Source: Synechococcus sp. GreenBA-s (GTDB taxonomy: Bacteria > Cyanobacteriota > Cyanobacteriia > PCC-6307 > Cyanobiaceae). Taken from it: a stretch of DNA of 64,000 nucleotides. Location of the stretch: assembly GCF_024345855.1 (NCBI RefSeq), contig NZ_JAGQBX010000001.1, positions 62,001 through 126,000 of the forward strand, in the 5' to 3' direction. Within the stretch, counting starts at the first letter, position 1. Every line of letters starts with the position of its first letter. Of the stretch, positions 19,713 through 28,210 are shown one piece after another. The position numbers were made by a program, and so were the translations under genes. The notes under the pieces are model-generated. The model saw nothing but the letters and a program-made list of their open reading frames with translations. It was not told where the DNA came from and ran no database searches.

Positions 19713-21938
19713 ATGAGCGAGCCCCGCCTCACCGTTGCCCTCTCCAACGACTTCTTCAAGGCGTTCGCACGCTTGCCGGAGAAGGCTCGCGGCAAGGTGG
19801 CCACGTTCATCTCCAAGTTCCGCGCCAATCCCCGCGGCACAGGGCTCAACTACGAGCACATCGAGGGAGGCAAGGATCCCTACATCCGCTCGTTGCGGGT
19901 GGATCAGGACATCCGCTGCATCGTGCGCGCCCCCGACAAGGGCGACACCTATGTGATCCTCTGGATCGACAAACACGACGACGCTTACCAGTGGGCTCGG
20001 CGCCGCACCTGCCATGTGAACCGGGTCTCCGGTGCCCTGCAGGTGGTGGATGTGGAGGCAGCCGAAATCGCGGTGGGCGATGCCATCGCGGCGGCCGTGA
20101 GCGAGGCCCTGGCCAACAACAACCCCGCGGCCCAGGTGGGGCCAGCACCAACTCAGCCGCCACAGGCAGCAAAGGCGCAAACATCAGCCAGCGCAGCCGC
20201 GTCGCTCTTCGCCCACTGCAACGACGACCAGCTCATGCTGCTCGGTGTGCCCGAGGCCCTGCTTCCGGCGGTGCGCGCCGTCACCACCGAGGAAACCCTC
20301 AGCCGTCTGATCGAATGGGTGCCTCAGGACTGCGTGGATGGCCTGATCCTGCTTGCCGATGGCAAGGCCATTGAGGAGGTGATCGAGGAGCTGGAACGGC
20401 AGCGCCCCGTTGCCATCGATCCCACCGACGTTGCGGCGGCCCTCGATACGCCTGAGAGCAAGGCCGAATTCGTGGTGATCACCGACGACGATGTGCTTGA
20501 GGCGATGCTCTCGGCACCGCTGGAGCGCTGGCGGGTGTTTCTCCATCCCAGCCAGCGAAGGCTGGTGGAGCGCACCTGGAGTGGTGCGGTGCGTGTGCTC
20601 GGGGGAGCGGGAACTGGCAAGACCGTGGTGGCCATGCACCGCGCCCGCTGGCTGGCCCAGCAGCTGATCGAATCCGGCGCCCCAGGCCGGGTGCTGTTCA
20701 CCACCTTCACACGCAATCTCGCAACCGATATCCGTGCCAACCTCACCAAGATCTGCAGCCCGGAGCAACTGCAGCGTATTGAGGTGATTCACCTCGATGG
20801 TTGGGTGATGAACTTCCTCAAAAGCCAGGGGCTGCAGGTTCGGGTGTTCAACGACGAGGCCAGAAACAGCTGCTGGAGCATGGCGATGGATGTAGCCGAC
20901 ACCTCGCTCGGCCTTACGGAGCGCTTCTACAAGGAGGAGTGGAAGGAGGTGGTGCTGGCCCAAGGCTGCCGCAGCCGCGACGACTATCTGGTGGCCCGTC
21001 GCGTGGGGCGCGGCACTCGCCTGAGCCGTGAGCAGCGCAGCCGGATCTGGGCGGTGTTTGATGCGGTGCGGGCCGAGTTCCGCCAGCGGGGCCTCTGGGA
21101 GCCGGAGGAGGCCAAGCAGATCGCCGCCGACCTGCTCAACCAACCCGAGCGTGCACCGCTTTATGCCTCCGTGGTGGTGGATGAGGCCCAGGACCTTGAC
21201 GTGGCCTCCTTCTCCCTGCTCCGCGCTCTGACGGGTCCGCCCCACGCCAACGACCTGTTCATCGTGGGGGATCCCCACCAGCGCATCTATGGCAAGCCGG
21301 TGGTACTCAGCCGCTGCGGCATCGACATCCGCGGCCGCGCCCGCAAGTTGCGCATCAACTACCGCACCACCGAGGAAACCCGCGCCTGGGCGACGGCAGT
21401 GCTTCAGGGCCTCGACTTTGACGACCTCGACGGCGGCAGTGATCCGGCCAGTGACTACCGCTCGCTGCTCCACGGCGACCAACCCCTGGTGCGCGGATTT
21501 GAGGATCCAGCCGAGGAGCAGCGCTTTCTGGTGGAGACCTTGCACCAGCTTCAGGAAGACCAGAAGTCCCTGGGTTCCACCTGCGTGACAGCCCGCACCA
21601 ACAAGTCTGTCGAGAGGCTGGAGGCCCTACTCAAAAGAGAGGGCTTCGCCACCCGGGTGATCAACGCGAATGAGTCCGACGACCCCAGCGATCCAGCGCT
21701 ACGGCTCGCCACCATGCACCGGGTCAAGGGACTGGAGTTCGACCAGGTGTTCCTGCCAGGTCTGACCGCTGATCAGCTACCGCTGCGGCGCATCCTGGAT
21801 GGCTGCCCCGATCAGCTCTCCAAAGAGCTCTTCGAGCAGCAGGAGCGATCTCTCCTTCACGTGGCGGCCACCCGGGCCAAGAAGCGCGTGGTGGTGAGCT
21901 TCAGCGGTCAGCCATCGCCATTCATCGCTCGCGGCTGA
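19713..21938 (+). CDS. RelE/HigB-like domain fused to UvrD-type helicase
   Basis: The 741-residue product begins with about 110 residues resembling a RelE/HigB toxin fold: NDFFKAFARLPEKARGKV, then GKDPYIRSLRVDQDIRCIV and YVILWIDKHDDAYQWA. The remainder is a superfamily 1 helicase with GGAGTGKT at residues 297-304, DEAQD at 490-494, a TMHRVKGLEFD motif and HVAATRAKKRV near the end. It follows the DUF1998 helicase after 83 bases in the same direction. RelE-type folds bind ribosomes in toxins, but in fusions like this they may bind RNA or only regulate the helicase. The 3'-5' helicase polarity is known for UvrD relatives. Confidence 0.82.
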   Translation: MSEPRLTVALSNDFFKAFARLPEKARGKVATFISKFRANPRGTGLNYEHIEGGKDPYIRSLRVDQDIRCIVRAPDKGDTYVILWIDKHDDAYQWARRRTCHVNRVSGALQVVDVEAAEIAVGDAIAAAVSEALANNNPAAQVGPAPTQPPQAAKAQTSASAAASLFAHCNDDQLMLLGVPEALLPAVRAVTTEETLSRLIEWVPQDCVDGLILLADGKAIEEVIEELERQRPVAIDPTDVAAALDTPESKAEFVVITDDDVLEAMLSAPLERWRVFLHPSQRRLVERTWSGAVRVLGGAGTGKTVVAMHRARWLAQQLIESGAPGRVLFTTFTRNLATDIRANLTKICSPEQLQRIEVIHLDGWVMNFLKSQGLQVRVFNDEARNSCWSMAMDVADTSLGLTERFYKEEWKEVVLAQGCRSRDDYLVARRVGRGTRLSREQRSRIWAVFDAVRAEFRQRGLWEPEEAKQIAADLLNQPERAPLYASVVVDEAQDLDVASFSLLRALTGPPHANDLFIVGDPHQRIYGKPVVLSRCGIDIRGRARKLRINYRTTEETRAWATAVLQGLDFDDLDGGSDPASDYRSLLHGDQPLVRGFEDPAEEQRFLVETLHQLQEDQKSLGSTCVTARTNKSVERLEALLKREGFATRVINANESDDPSDPALRLATMHRVKGLEFDQVFLPGLTADQLPLRRILDGCPDQLSKELFEQQERSLLHVAATRAKKRVVVSFSGQPSPFIARG

Positions 21939-21954
21939 TTCCCTCACCAGAGCC

Positions 21955-22548
21955 ATGGCCTCAGGCTTGCCCCTCTCCCCAGACGCCGCCGCGCAGGCCG
22001 CACGCACCATCGCCCTCCAGATGCTGGAGGAGCGAGGCAGGGGCGCAGTCCTGGTGGGCGTCGCCCGGGTGGATTCAGCTCTGGAGCACCTTCTGCAGGC
22101 CGTCATGGCACCGGGTTCAGCCAAGGCAGACGGCCTGTTTCTGCCGGATCGGCCCCTCGGCTCCATTGGCGCCAAGGTGGCGCTGGCCCGGCGCCTTGGG
22201 CTGATCGATTCCGGTGTGGAGCGAGCTCTCACGGCCCTGCGCAAGCTGCGCAATGCCTTTGCCCACTCCGCCGAATCGGCATCGCTCAGCGATCCGCTCC
22301 ACAGCGGCCGACTCGCCGGGATCTATGCCGAGGCCCGTGCCAATCCCCTCTGGGGCCCGCTGGAAGCAGTCCTCAGCGCCCAGCCGCCAGCACCCCAGGG
22401 CGCCCTGGACCCCGCCCTGCGCGACTACATCCTGCTGATCACGATCCTCGTGGCGTTCCTGGAGGCCACGGCCCAGCAGCTCACGCCCTACCAGCCGCCG
22501 GTCGTGATGGGCTTCTCAGGGGTCCTCCGCCAGGAGCCTGCTGGGTGA
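21955..22548 (+). CDS. MltR/DUF4145-like helical protein with HEPN-type motif
   Basis: This 197-residue protein follows the UvrD fusion after 16 bases. ADGLFLPDRPLGSIGAKVAL and the following LARRLGLID resemble the MltR (mannitol repressor) family. Arg99-Asn-Ala-Phe-Ala-His104 in LRKLRNAFAHSAE fits the Rx4-6H motif of HEPN RNases. MltR proteins have no known DNA-binding domain, so a repressor function is not implied. As the last gene of the run it may be an RNase effector or a partner of the RelE-UvrD protein. That is inference from position and motif. Confidence 0.65.
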   Translation: MASGLPLSPDAAAQAARTIALQMLEERGRGAVLVGVARVDSALEHLLQAVMAPGSAKADGLFLPDRPLGSIGAKVALARRLGLIDSGVERALTALRKLRNAFAHSAESASLSDPLHSGRLAGIYAEARANPLWGPLEAVLSAQPPAPQGALDPALRDYILLITILVAFLEATAQQLTPYQPPVVMGFSGVLRQEPAG

Positions 22549-22841
22549 TGGCGGTCGCAGCCAGGTCAGCGCAATGGCCGAGGCCGGCGGCGGATCGGCT
22601 GCACCACAGGCTTGAGCTGCGTCGGGATCTGCAGCTGCTGGTCGGCCCAGTGGGCGGTGAGGGCTGCCAGGAGGCTGAGGCGATCGCCGTGGATGCGCAG
22701 CATGGGGATCCGGGAGGGCTGATGTCCAGCCTGGTGGGCTCTACAGAGACGGGGAGTGCAGGCGCCACAGGCGGGCGCATCGAATGGCACAGCACCCCTG
22801 ATCCCGCGATGCTCTCGCCTGTCCACTCGCCTTTGGCGTCG
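22549..22841. other. Intergenic stretch, no supported gene
   Basis: No convincing gene is seen here. A leftward frame of about 45 codons starting MLRIHGDRLSLLAALTAHWA reads like a protein fragment but matches nothing I recognise. The stretch separates the end of the defence-like run from the decayed accessory region. Confidence 0.4.
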
Positions 22842-23216
22842 TCAGCTGATGGGGAATCCGGAGCCGGCGGGCGCCAGCCCCCACCCGCCCCAGGCGCGGA
22901 CACCCAAGCCCGGGAGCAGGGCCTCCCCTGCCATCAACGCCTGCACCAGCTCCACCTCGGCCTCCTGGGCCGTCTCAATCCCCAGATCGATCTCTCCGGT
23001 GCGGGCGAGGATGGCCTCAATGGCGGCGAGTAGCTCCTCCTCCAGCAGGGTGATCTCCTCCTCTCCGTAAGGGTGAACGATCCAGAGGCGGGGGATCAGC
23101 TGGCTCTGGTGGCTGCGCAGGATCCAGAGCAGGGCGCTGTGGCACGACTGCACCAGGGCGACGGGTTCCTCAGCAGTGAGCCGATCGAGGGTGGGAGACC
23201 TGGGCGCAGACGCAAT
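22842..23216 (-). CDS. Small conserved protein, copy 1, start codon damaged
   Basis: The frame encodes about 124 residues that align with the product of the gene at 28635-28946. Both share TLDRLTAE, PVALVQSCHSALLWILR and HPYGEEEITLLEEELL. In copy 2 the start is ATG followed by GCGTCTGCGCCC. Here the corresponding codon is ATT (23216-23214), and the second Met of copy 2 is Arg. The C-terminus is also different and longer. The function is not recognised; the sequence looks all-helical and acidic. It may be expressed weakly from a non-standard start or be a decaying duplicate. Repeat element R1 lies 35 bases upstream. Confidence 0.5.
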   Translation of the reverse strand: MASAPRSPTLDRLTAEEPVALVQSCHSALLWILRSHQSQLIPRLWIVHPYGEEEITLLEEELLAAIEAILARTGEIDLGIETAQEAEVELVQALMAGEALLPGLGVRAWGGWGLAPAGSGFPIS

Positions 23217-23250
23217 GGGGCGCCGTGACGGGACGCCGAAAGGACCGCCG

Positions 23251-23307
23251 GGACGGCAAGGGGCGACAACCGCGCAGCGGCCTCGGCGCCTCGCGCAGCC
23301 CCCTTGC
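23251..23307. repeat. Nested-hairpin element R1
   Basis: An outer stem, GGCAAGGGG with CCCCTTGCC, encloses the conserved core CCGCGCAGCGG and the linker TCGCGCAG. The inner stem present in R2-R4 is degraded here. It lies directly upstream of the leftward gene copy 1, at the same distance as R2 from copy 2. Confidence 0.6.
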
Positions 23308-23453
23308 CCCCGGCGGAGACTGAGGCAGCCCGGCACGGCCAATGTGGTGACCTGGGCTGTTGGCACTCAAAGCTCAACAAAGCCACTGATCCAGCTCGAT
23401 CAATCCCAGAAGGAACACATGTAGCCTGCCATCAGAAGGAGCCTTGCAACTGC

Positions 23454-23912
23454 ATGGGTGAGATGTCCTGCAATATTGACCATTGCTGCGATCGAGAAAG
23501 CACGCGATACGGGAAACTGGTTAACTGGCAGAATTCGGGCGATCCATTCTGGCACTATGGGATTGGACTGTCTGATGTCCACATCTTTGACACTGGGCAA
23601 GGGCTGCAAATATTTGATCGCACCAGCTGTCGACTGGTTGCTGGCGTAGAGGCAATCTCTTTTGCGCCTGATGATACGATCGCTAGGCTGAAACACGCTT
23701 TGCGTGTATTCGAAGGATGGGATTATAACTTTCTCGGGTGGAACTGCGAGCACCTGGCGCGTCTCATTGCAACTGATCAGCCTCGTTGCTACCAAAGCCA
23801 GCCTGTCTGGTGGCTTGCCGGGCTGGATCCTAACGGTGATCACAAGACTGCACAGCAAGTCTTAGCAGCTCACCTAGAGATCCATGCCCCCCATCTGATG
23901 CGTAGAGGCTAA
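23454..23912 (+). CDS. LRAT/NlpC-like papain-fold protein
   Basis: From ATG at 23454 (AAGGAG upstream; ATG 23463 is an alternative) the product has 152 residues. His34 in FWHYGIGLSD and Cys98 in WNCEHLAR match the HYG and NCEH motifs of the LRAT family, permuted papain-like acyltransferases or thiol hydrolases related to NlpC/P60. Three Cys near the N-terminus (SCNIDHCC) are unusual. No signal peptide or membrane segment is seen, so it is probably cytosolic. Its base composition is AT-richer than its neighbours, suggesting recent transfer. It is flanked by repeat R1 and gene fragments. The substrate is unknown. Confidence 0.7.
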   Translation: MGEMSCNIDHCCDRESTRYGKLVNWQNSGDPFWHYGIGLSDVHIFDTGQGLQIFDRTSCRLVAGVEAISFAPDDTIARLKHALRVFEGWDYNFLGWNCEHLARLIATDQPRCYQSQPVWWLAGLDPNGDHKTAQQVLAAHLEIHAPHLMRRG

Positions 23913-23939
23913 GGCCGAGAACTATTGCTCAATGGCCAC

Positions 23940-24125
23940 CTAGGGTCGAGAACCTCGGGCCGCTTCGGCCATCGGCTGCTGCTCGCCCCCCATGGGGCTC
24001 TGCCGCCTCGGGGCACATCAGATCCGCCGTCTGCCGGGCCGCATTCAGCACCTGAAACAGGATCCGGGGGGACTCCTTGAGCAGCGCGATCCAGGCCTCT
24101 AAATAGGCGGCATGATTTCTCGGAT
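23940..24125 (-). pseudogene. ArdC C-terminal fragment
   Basis: Read leftward, this stretch encodes NHAAYLEAWIALLKESPR followed by ILFQVLNAARQTADLMCPEA. This is nearly the same as the last 50 residues of the intact ArdC at 29994-31001. The upstream four fifths, including the metallopeptidase HExxH site, are missing, so this is a remnant of a second ArdC gene. Confidence 0.7.
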
Positions 24126-24221
24126 CTGGCCGGTGTCAACTACTTAGGCGGCCTCGCGTGAATTACGTGAGCATGTTGGAGCCCTCACCCCCTCCCATTG
24201 CAGGGGGTGGGGCGCGTCGGG

Positions 24222-24470
24222 TTAGAGATCGGTTGGCGGAGAGGAGCGAATGAAACCGGCCTTGAACTGCTGGCCGTGCGCCTGGCCGTTCACCCAGGTG
24301 CGACTGACCGTGCCCCATTCGCCGGCGCTGATCTCGGCAGCATGGCCCACCGCGGTCACCAGGTCGCGGTGGCCGCCGGCCTTGAGCCGCAGCACGTAGA
24401 AGCAGTTGCTGGAGTTGTGGAAGGTGACGTGCTCAATCGAACCGGCAAACACCTCCGTAGGCTGGCCCAA
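24222..24470 (-). pseudogene. RecD2-type helicase N-terminal fragment
   Basis: The 82-residue frame contains GSIEHVTFHNSSNCFYVL, TAVGHAAEISAGEW and HGQQFKAGF. This matches the N-terminal OB-fold region of RecD2/YrrC-like ATP-dependent helicases. It stops after SSPPTDL, before any ATPase motif. Full proteins of this family are about 730 residues, so this is a truncated remnant unless the short domain was kept for another use. Confidence 0.65.
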
Positions 24471-24511
24471 AGCTTGCCGTTCCGCTGCTAGTGCCGTTCT
24501 GTTGCCTGCGC

Positions 24512-24709
24512 TCAGCAGAGCTGACCATCGGCCAGGTCTTGCGTGGCGCTGTACTCCTCGATGCTGTAGTACTCCCGCTCATCCGAGCAGCACAGGTCGC
24601 CGTAGTAGCGCTCCAGCACGACGTACGCCGCGTCGTAAGTCGCAAACTTCTGGCCGGCGATCGTGTCTAGCTGGCCGTCATCGCGGACAATGCGGTAACA
24701 GGTCATCAC
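24512..24709 (-). CDS. Small conserved hypothetical protein
   Basis: The 65-residue frame MMTCYRIVRDDGQLDTI continues with KFATYDAAYVVLERYYGD and CCSDEREYYSIEE. It has a balanced composition with many Tyr, Asp and Glu, unlike spurious frames in GC-rich DNA. It resembles short hypothetical proteins common in Synechococcus genomes (from memory, not checked). No domain is known. The fold is probably a small alpha/beta unit. Confidence 0.5.
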   Translation of the reverse strand: MMTCYRIVRDDGQLDTIAGQKFATYDAAYVVLERYYGDLCCSDEREYYSIEEYSATQDLADGQLC

Positions 24710-24959
24710 GGCGGCTGGGCTTGGCAGGTCCAGTGTCTCAGCGGCTGAGCTGGGGCTGCTGCCTCAGGGCCAGGCCGGTGAATAAGTACCGCATCCTCTG
24801 GCAGCAGGCCTACTTGTTGGTTGCTTGCAGCTGTGAGCTGGGGGTGCATGGATACCTTCCAGGGATTCTCCTGGGCCGGCTCATAGCTTGGCCGCAGCAA
24901 AGCATCGAGCAGGTGCTCTCGTAGCACAGATATCTACCACAGAAACTCCTTGCCAGCGA

Positions 24960-25232
24960 TCAGGACTTGGCACCTTTGCGGACCAGCTGGAGGTGCTCGT
25001 CATCGGCTAGTCTCCAATCATAGGTGTCATCTGACCACTTGATGCGCACGTCCTGACCACCCTGGAAGAACCAACGTCCTTGTATTTCAACAATGGTTCC
25101 TTGGCGTAGCGGCCTGAAAGAAGGCAGGGCCGCTGCAGGTCCGTCATGGTGGCGGCGATGACTCAGCCGACCCTGCTTCGTCTCGCGGACGATATCGCCC
25201 ACATCTAGATCCAGACTCGCCATGCCAGCCAC
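24960..25232 (-). CDS. Small hypothetical protein, possible SH3-like fold
   Basis: The 90-residue product (MASLDLDVGDIVRETKQG may be the true start, four codons in) ends with LRQGTIVEIQGRWFFQGG and VRIKWSDDTYDWRLADDEHL. The alternating hydrophobic strands and the xVGDIVR start suggest a small beta-barrel of the SH3/KOW type. The function is not recognised. It lies alone between gene fragments. Confidence 0.5.
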   Translation of the reverse strand: MAGMASLDLDVGDIVRETKQGRLSHRRHHDGPAAALPSFRPLRQGTIVEIQGRWFFQGGQDVRIKWSDDTYDWRLADDEHLQLVRKGAKS

Positions 25233-25409
25233 GATGAAGAGCCCTGCATGCAGGGCGTCAGTTAGACCAACCTACAGGGCTTGCGGCGCGATCGGGCTTC
25301 GGGTGGGCTGACTGTCTCCTTGTTGATGCCACCGCAGAAGCAGGCGTGAAGGCGCGACAATCACCTTTAAGGGGTCGCAAGGGGCGTACCCCCATCCCAG
25401 AGTGATCTG

Positions 25410-26030
25410 ATGAGCTAGCTCAACGCAAGCGACCCCCTGGTCCACGACCAGCGCTACACAGACGCCCTCAGCTGGACTGCCGAACTGCACTGCCGCCAGC
25501 GGCGCAAGGGCAAATCCGTGCCCTTCATCTCTCACCTGATCGCCGTCAGCGCGTTGATCTGGGGAGACGGCGGCGACGAGGAGCAGGCCATTGCCGGCCT
25601 GCTTCACGATGCCATCGAGGATGCCGGCGTCACGCCAAGCCGGATCGCAGCACGCTTCGGTCCGCGGGTCGCGTAGATCGTGCTCAACTGCACCGACACC
25701 AGCGGTGCTGTGGAGGCATACGGTGAGAAGTAGCCCTGGCTTCTCCGCAAGACCCTCCACATCGAGCACGTGCAGAGCGCCCAGCTCGATTCCCTGCTGG
25801 TGAGTGCGGCAGACAAGGCCCACAACGCTCGCGACATGGTCCTCGATGCCCGCAGGGACAAGGGGGATGTGGAGCAAGTTCAATGCAGGGCTGGAGGGGG
25901 GCCCTCTGGTACCTGCTGCGAATGCACCAGACCTTCTGCCATCGCCTCGCGGACAGCCGCGAGGTGGCGCTGCTGGGTGAATCGGTACAGGAGCTCCTGA
26001 ACAGTGAGGTTTACCAGGCCTGCGTCCCGA
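25410..26030 (+). pseudogene. HD-domain phosphohydrolase (RelA/SpoT-type), inactivated
   Basis: The frame encodes LVHDQRYTDALSWTAELH, then GKSVPFISHLIAVSALI, GLLHDAIEDAG and ADKAHNARDM. These are the conserved His and HD positions of ppGpp-hydrolase/MESH1-like proteins. Three TAG codons interrupt it (25416, 25674, 25731). The last two sit where Gln would be natural. At least two frameshifts follow after 25870, before the C-terminal MHQTFCHRLADSREVALL part. It is therefore a pseudogene that decayed in place. The intact form would hydrolyse phosphate from ppGpp-like or nucleotide substrates. Confidence 0.75.
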
Positions 26031-26201
26031 AGGGCATTGCCCCAACGGTGTGGGCACCCAGGGCTTCCGCCAAGCGGTTGTCGCCAGCCAGCTGCTGCGG
26101 TGCTGGTCCTCGGTCCCCAGGCAGAGGTCATTTGAGCAAACCGTCAGAGCCCGGCGGTGCCTTATCCCAGCCCAATGCAGGGCTGCAGATCCGCGCGATC
26201 C

Positions 26202-26317
26202 TCAGCAGGCAGACGCCGCCATCACCTGCTCCTCCAACGGGTCCTCCGCCTGGGCCCGCTGCAGGTCGGGATCGGCCTTGGCATCAGCACCAGGCGCTCA
26301 AGTTCAGGCCAGCTCAT
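26202..26317 (-). pseudogene. Nif11-family gene remnant
   Basis: This is a broken copy of the Nif11-like gene at 28211-28414. It begins with the same MSWPELERLV, loses one base in the next codons, and lacks 87 bases between two copies of CTGCAGCG. It then resumes with the shared LEEQVMAASA end. The flanking sequence on the left is also shared with the intact copy. Confidence 0.75.
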
Positions 26318-26529
26318 CGGCGCAACCAGCCGACGTCATTGACACCAAGCAACTCCGGCTAAATCGCCGCAAACCAGGGTTGGGGTTGGTCTTTCGCAGG
26401 AGATCAGAGCTGGCCGTAGGCCAATCGGCCGACTCTGGAGGGACGTGAGTGACACGCCGAGGCCGTTGCCATTCAGTTCACCCGCCGCGGTCTGCACTCC
26501 TCGTTCCCCGATCACTCCTGACGTTGCCC

Positions 26530-27786
26530 ATGAGCACCCCCAACCTTCGCTTCCGGCCTCTGCGGCCGGCGGTGGCGGCCGATGGCGCCACCGACCTGGA
26601 TCTGCTGGTGACCATCGCCTGCGACGACTTGCCCCCCGAGCAGCAGGCCAGGCCCCGGCCGCCGCTCAATCTCGCCCTGGTGATCGACCGCTCCGGATCC
26701 ATGGGCGGCCGCAAGCTCAGCTACGCCCGCAAGGCGGCCCGCTTCCTCGCGGGAGAACTCACCGCCCGCGATCGCCTCGCCATCGTCAGCTTCGATGACG
26801 AGGTGCGCGTCGTGCTGCCCTCGACTCCGGTCACCGATCCGCAGCCGTTCATCGCGGCGATCAACACGATCCACGCCGGCGGCAGCACCGCCCTGTTCGA
26901 CGGCTGGCTGGCCGGCGCCCTGCAAGTGGCCGACCACCTCGATCCCAGCCAGCTCAACCGGGTGCTGCTGCTCTCCGATGGCCAGGCCAACGCCGGCCTC
27001 AGCGATCACCAGGAGATCGCAACCAAGGTGGCGGGCCTGACGGCCAGGGGCATCAGCACCAGTGCCTTCGGGCTGGGGGATGGCTTTGACGAGGACCTGA
27101 TGGGGGCGATGGCCAGCGCCGGTGATGGCACCCTCGCCTTCATCGAGAGCCCCTCCCAGCTCGCCGATCTCTACGCGTCCGAACTCCAGGGGCTGGCCTC
27201 CACCGTGGGGAATCGCGTGAGCATCGGCGTGCGCGCCAAGAACGGCGCCAGGCTCCTGGATGTGCTCAACGACCTCAAGACCACGCAATTCGGCAACTAC
27301 CAGCTCCCCAACCTGCGGGCCGGCCAGGAGCTCAACGTGGGTCTACGGCTGCACCTGCCCGCCTGGCAGCCAAATCAGGAGATTGCCAGCGTCCGCCTGG
27401 CCTGGGATGCCCCCGGCAACGGGGAGCGCCAGAAGCAGATCGCGCAGCTCACCCTGCCGGTCATGGCCTCCGCTGATCTGGCGGGCCTGGAGGTGGACGA
27501 CGGGGTGGCCGAACAGCTGGCGCTGCTGGAGGCCAACCGCGCCCGCCGGCGTGCCATTGAAGAGCTTGATCGCGGCAACCTGCAGGCAGCGGAATTCAGC
27601 CTCAATGCCGCCTCCGCCCTGTTTGCGGCAATGCCTGACTCCGCTATAGCCCGTCGGGAGATCCAGCTCCTGGACGAGAAGAAGGCGCTGCTGCAGGAGG
27701 ACCGCAACCTGACCCGCAAACACCTCAGCCGCGAGTCCCTGCGCTCCAGCACCAGGGTGTGGGAGGAGAGCGATGAGCAGGAGTGA
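26530..27786 (+). CDS. VWA-domain protein
   Basis: The product has 418 residues from ATG at 26530. The von Willebrand A domain starts near residue 45 with a complete MIDAS, VIDRSGSMGG (DxSxS), followed by GGSTALFDG and LLLSDGQANAG. The C-terminal 170 residues contain a beta-rich region and then a helical, charged tail ending in many Ser and Glu. No signal peptide or membrane anchor is seen, so it is probably cytosolic. VWA proteins bind metal and partner proteins and are often accessory to AAA ATPases, but none is adjacent here. It is isolated between two Nif11-like copies. Confidence 0.8.
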   Translation: MSTPNLRFRPLRPAVAADGATDLDLLVTIACDDLPPEQQARPRPPLNLALVIDRSGSMGGRKLSYARKAARFLAGELTARDRLAIVSFDDEVRVVLPSTPVTDPQPFIAAINTIHAGGSTALFDGWLAGALQVADHLDPSQLNRVLLLSDGQANAGLSDHQEIATKVAGLTARGISTSAFGLGDGFDEDLMGAMASAGDGTLAFIESPSQLADLYASELQGLASTVGNRVSIGVRAKNGARLLDVLNDLKTTQFGNYQLPNLRAGQELNVGLRLHLPAWQPNQEIASVRLAWDAPGNGERQKQIAQLTLPVMASADLAGLEVDDGVAEQLALLEANRARRRAIEELDRGNLQAAEFSLNAASALFAAMPDSAIARREIQLLDEKKALLQEDRNLTRKHLSRESLRSSTRVWEESDEQE

Positions 27787-28210
27787 ACGCCATGGCGCGA
27801 ACGCAGGCCCCCGCCCAGGCCCTCAGCCAGGGCGCCTGGCCTTCCGGGGCGGGCACCCGCGGGTATGCAGGCGGCGGGCAACCAATGGCACAACCGCGAC
27901 CGTCGATCACACCGTTCCCGCTGTGTCCCAGCCGATCTGCTGCGCCTCGATCAGGCCCCCAGACTGCCCGCAGGTGCAAGGAGCGGTGTGACACCTCGGC
28001 CTCGGTGTTGTTCGTGGCCCACGGCTCGCCACTGTTTGCCCTGCAACCCGGTGCCGCCGGTGAAGCGGGGGAAGGGGCCCGCGCCCGGGCGATCCATCGG
28101 GACATCAGCGACCACGTCATCGCCATGGACAGCGATGTCTTTGAGCAAGCCGTCTGAGCCCGGCGGGGCTTCATCCCAGCCCAATCCAGGGCTGCAGATC
28201 AACGGGTTCC
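27787..28210. other. Intergenic stretch, no supported gene
   Basis: No gene is supported here. The part next to 28137-28210 is shared with 26128-26201 (downstream flank of the two Nif11-like copies) and contains the inverted repeat CAGCCC/GGGCTG, a possible weak terminator for the leftward Nif11 gene. The rest looks like decayed sequence. Confidence 0.45.

Noticed and set aside
22842-23366. Using the upstream ATG at 23366 as the start of the small gene copy 1
   Set aside because: The extension would read through hairpin element R1 and leader sequence that is outside the gene in the intact copy 2.
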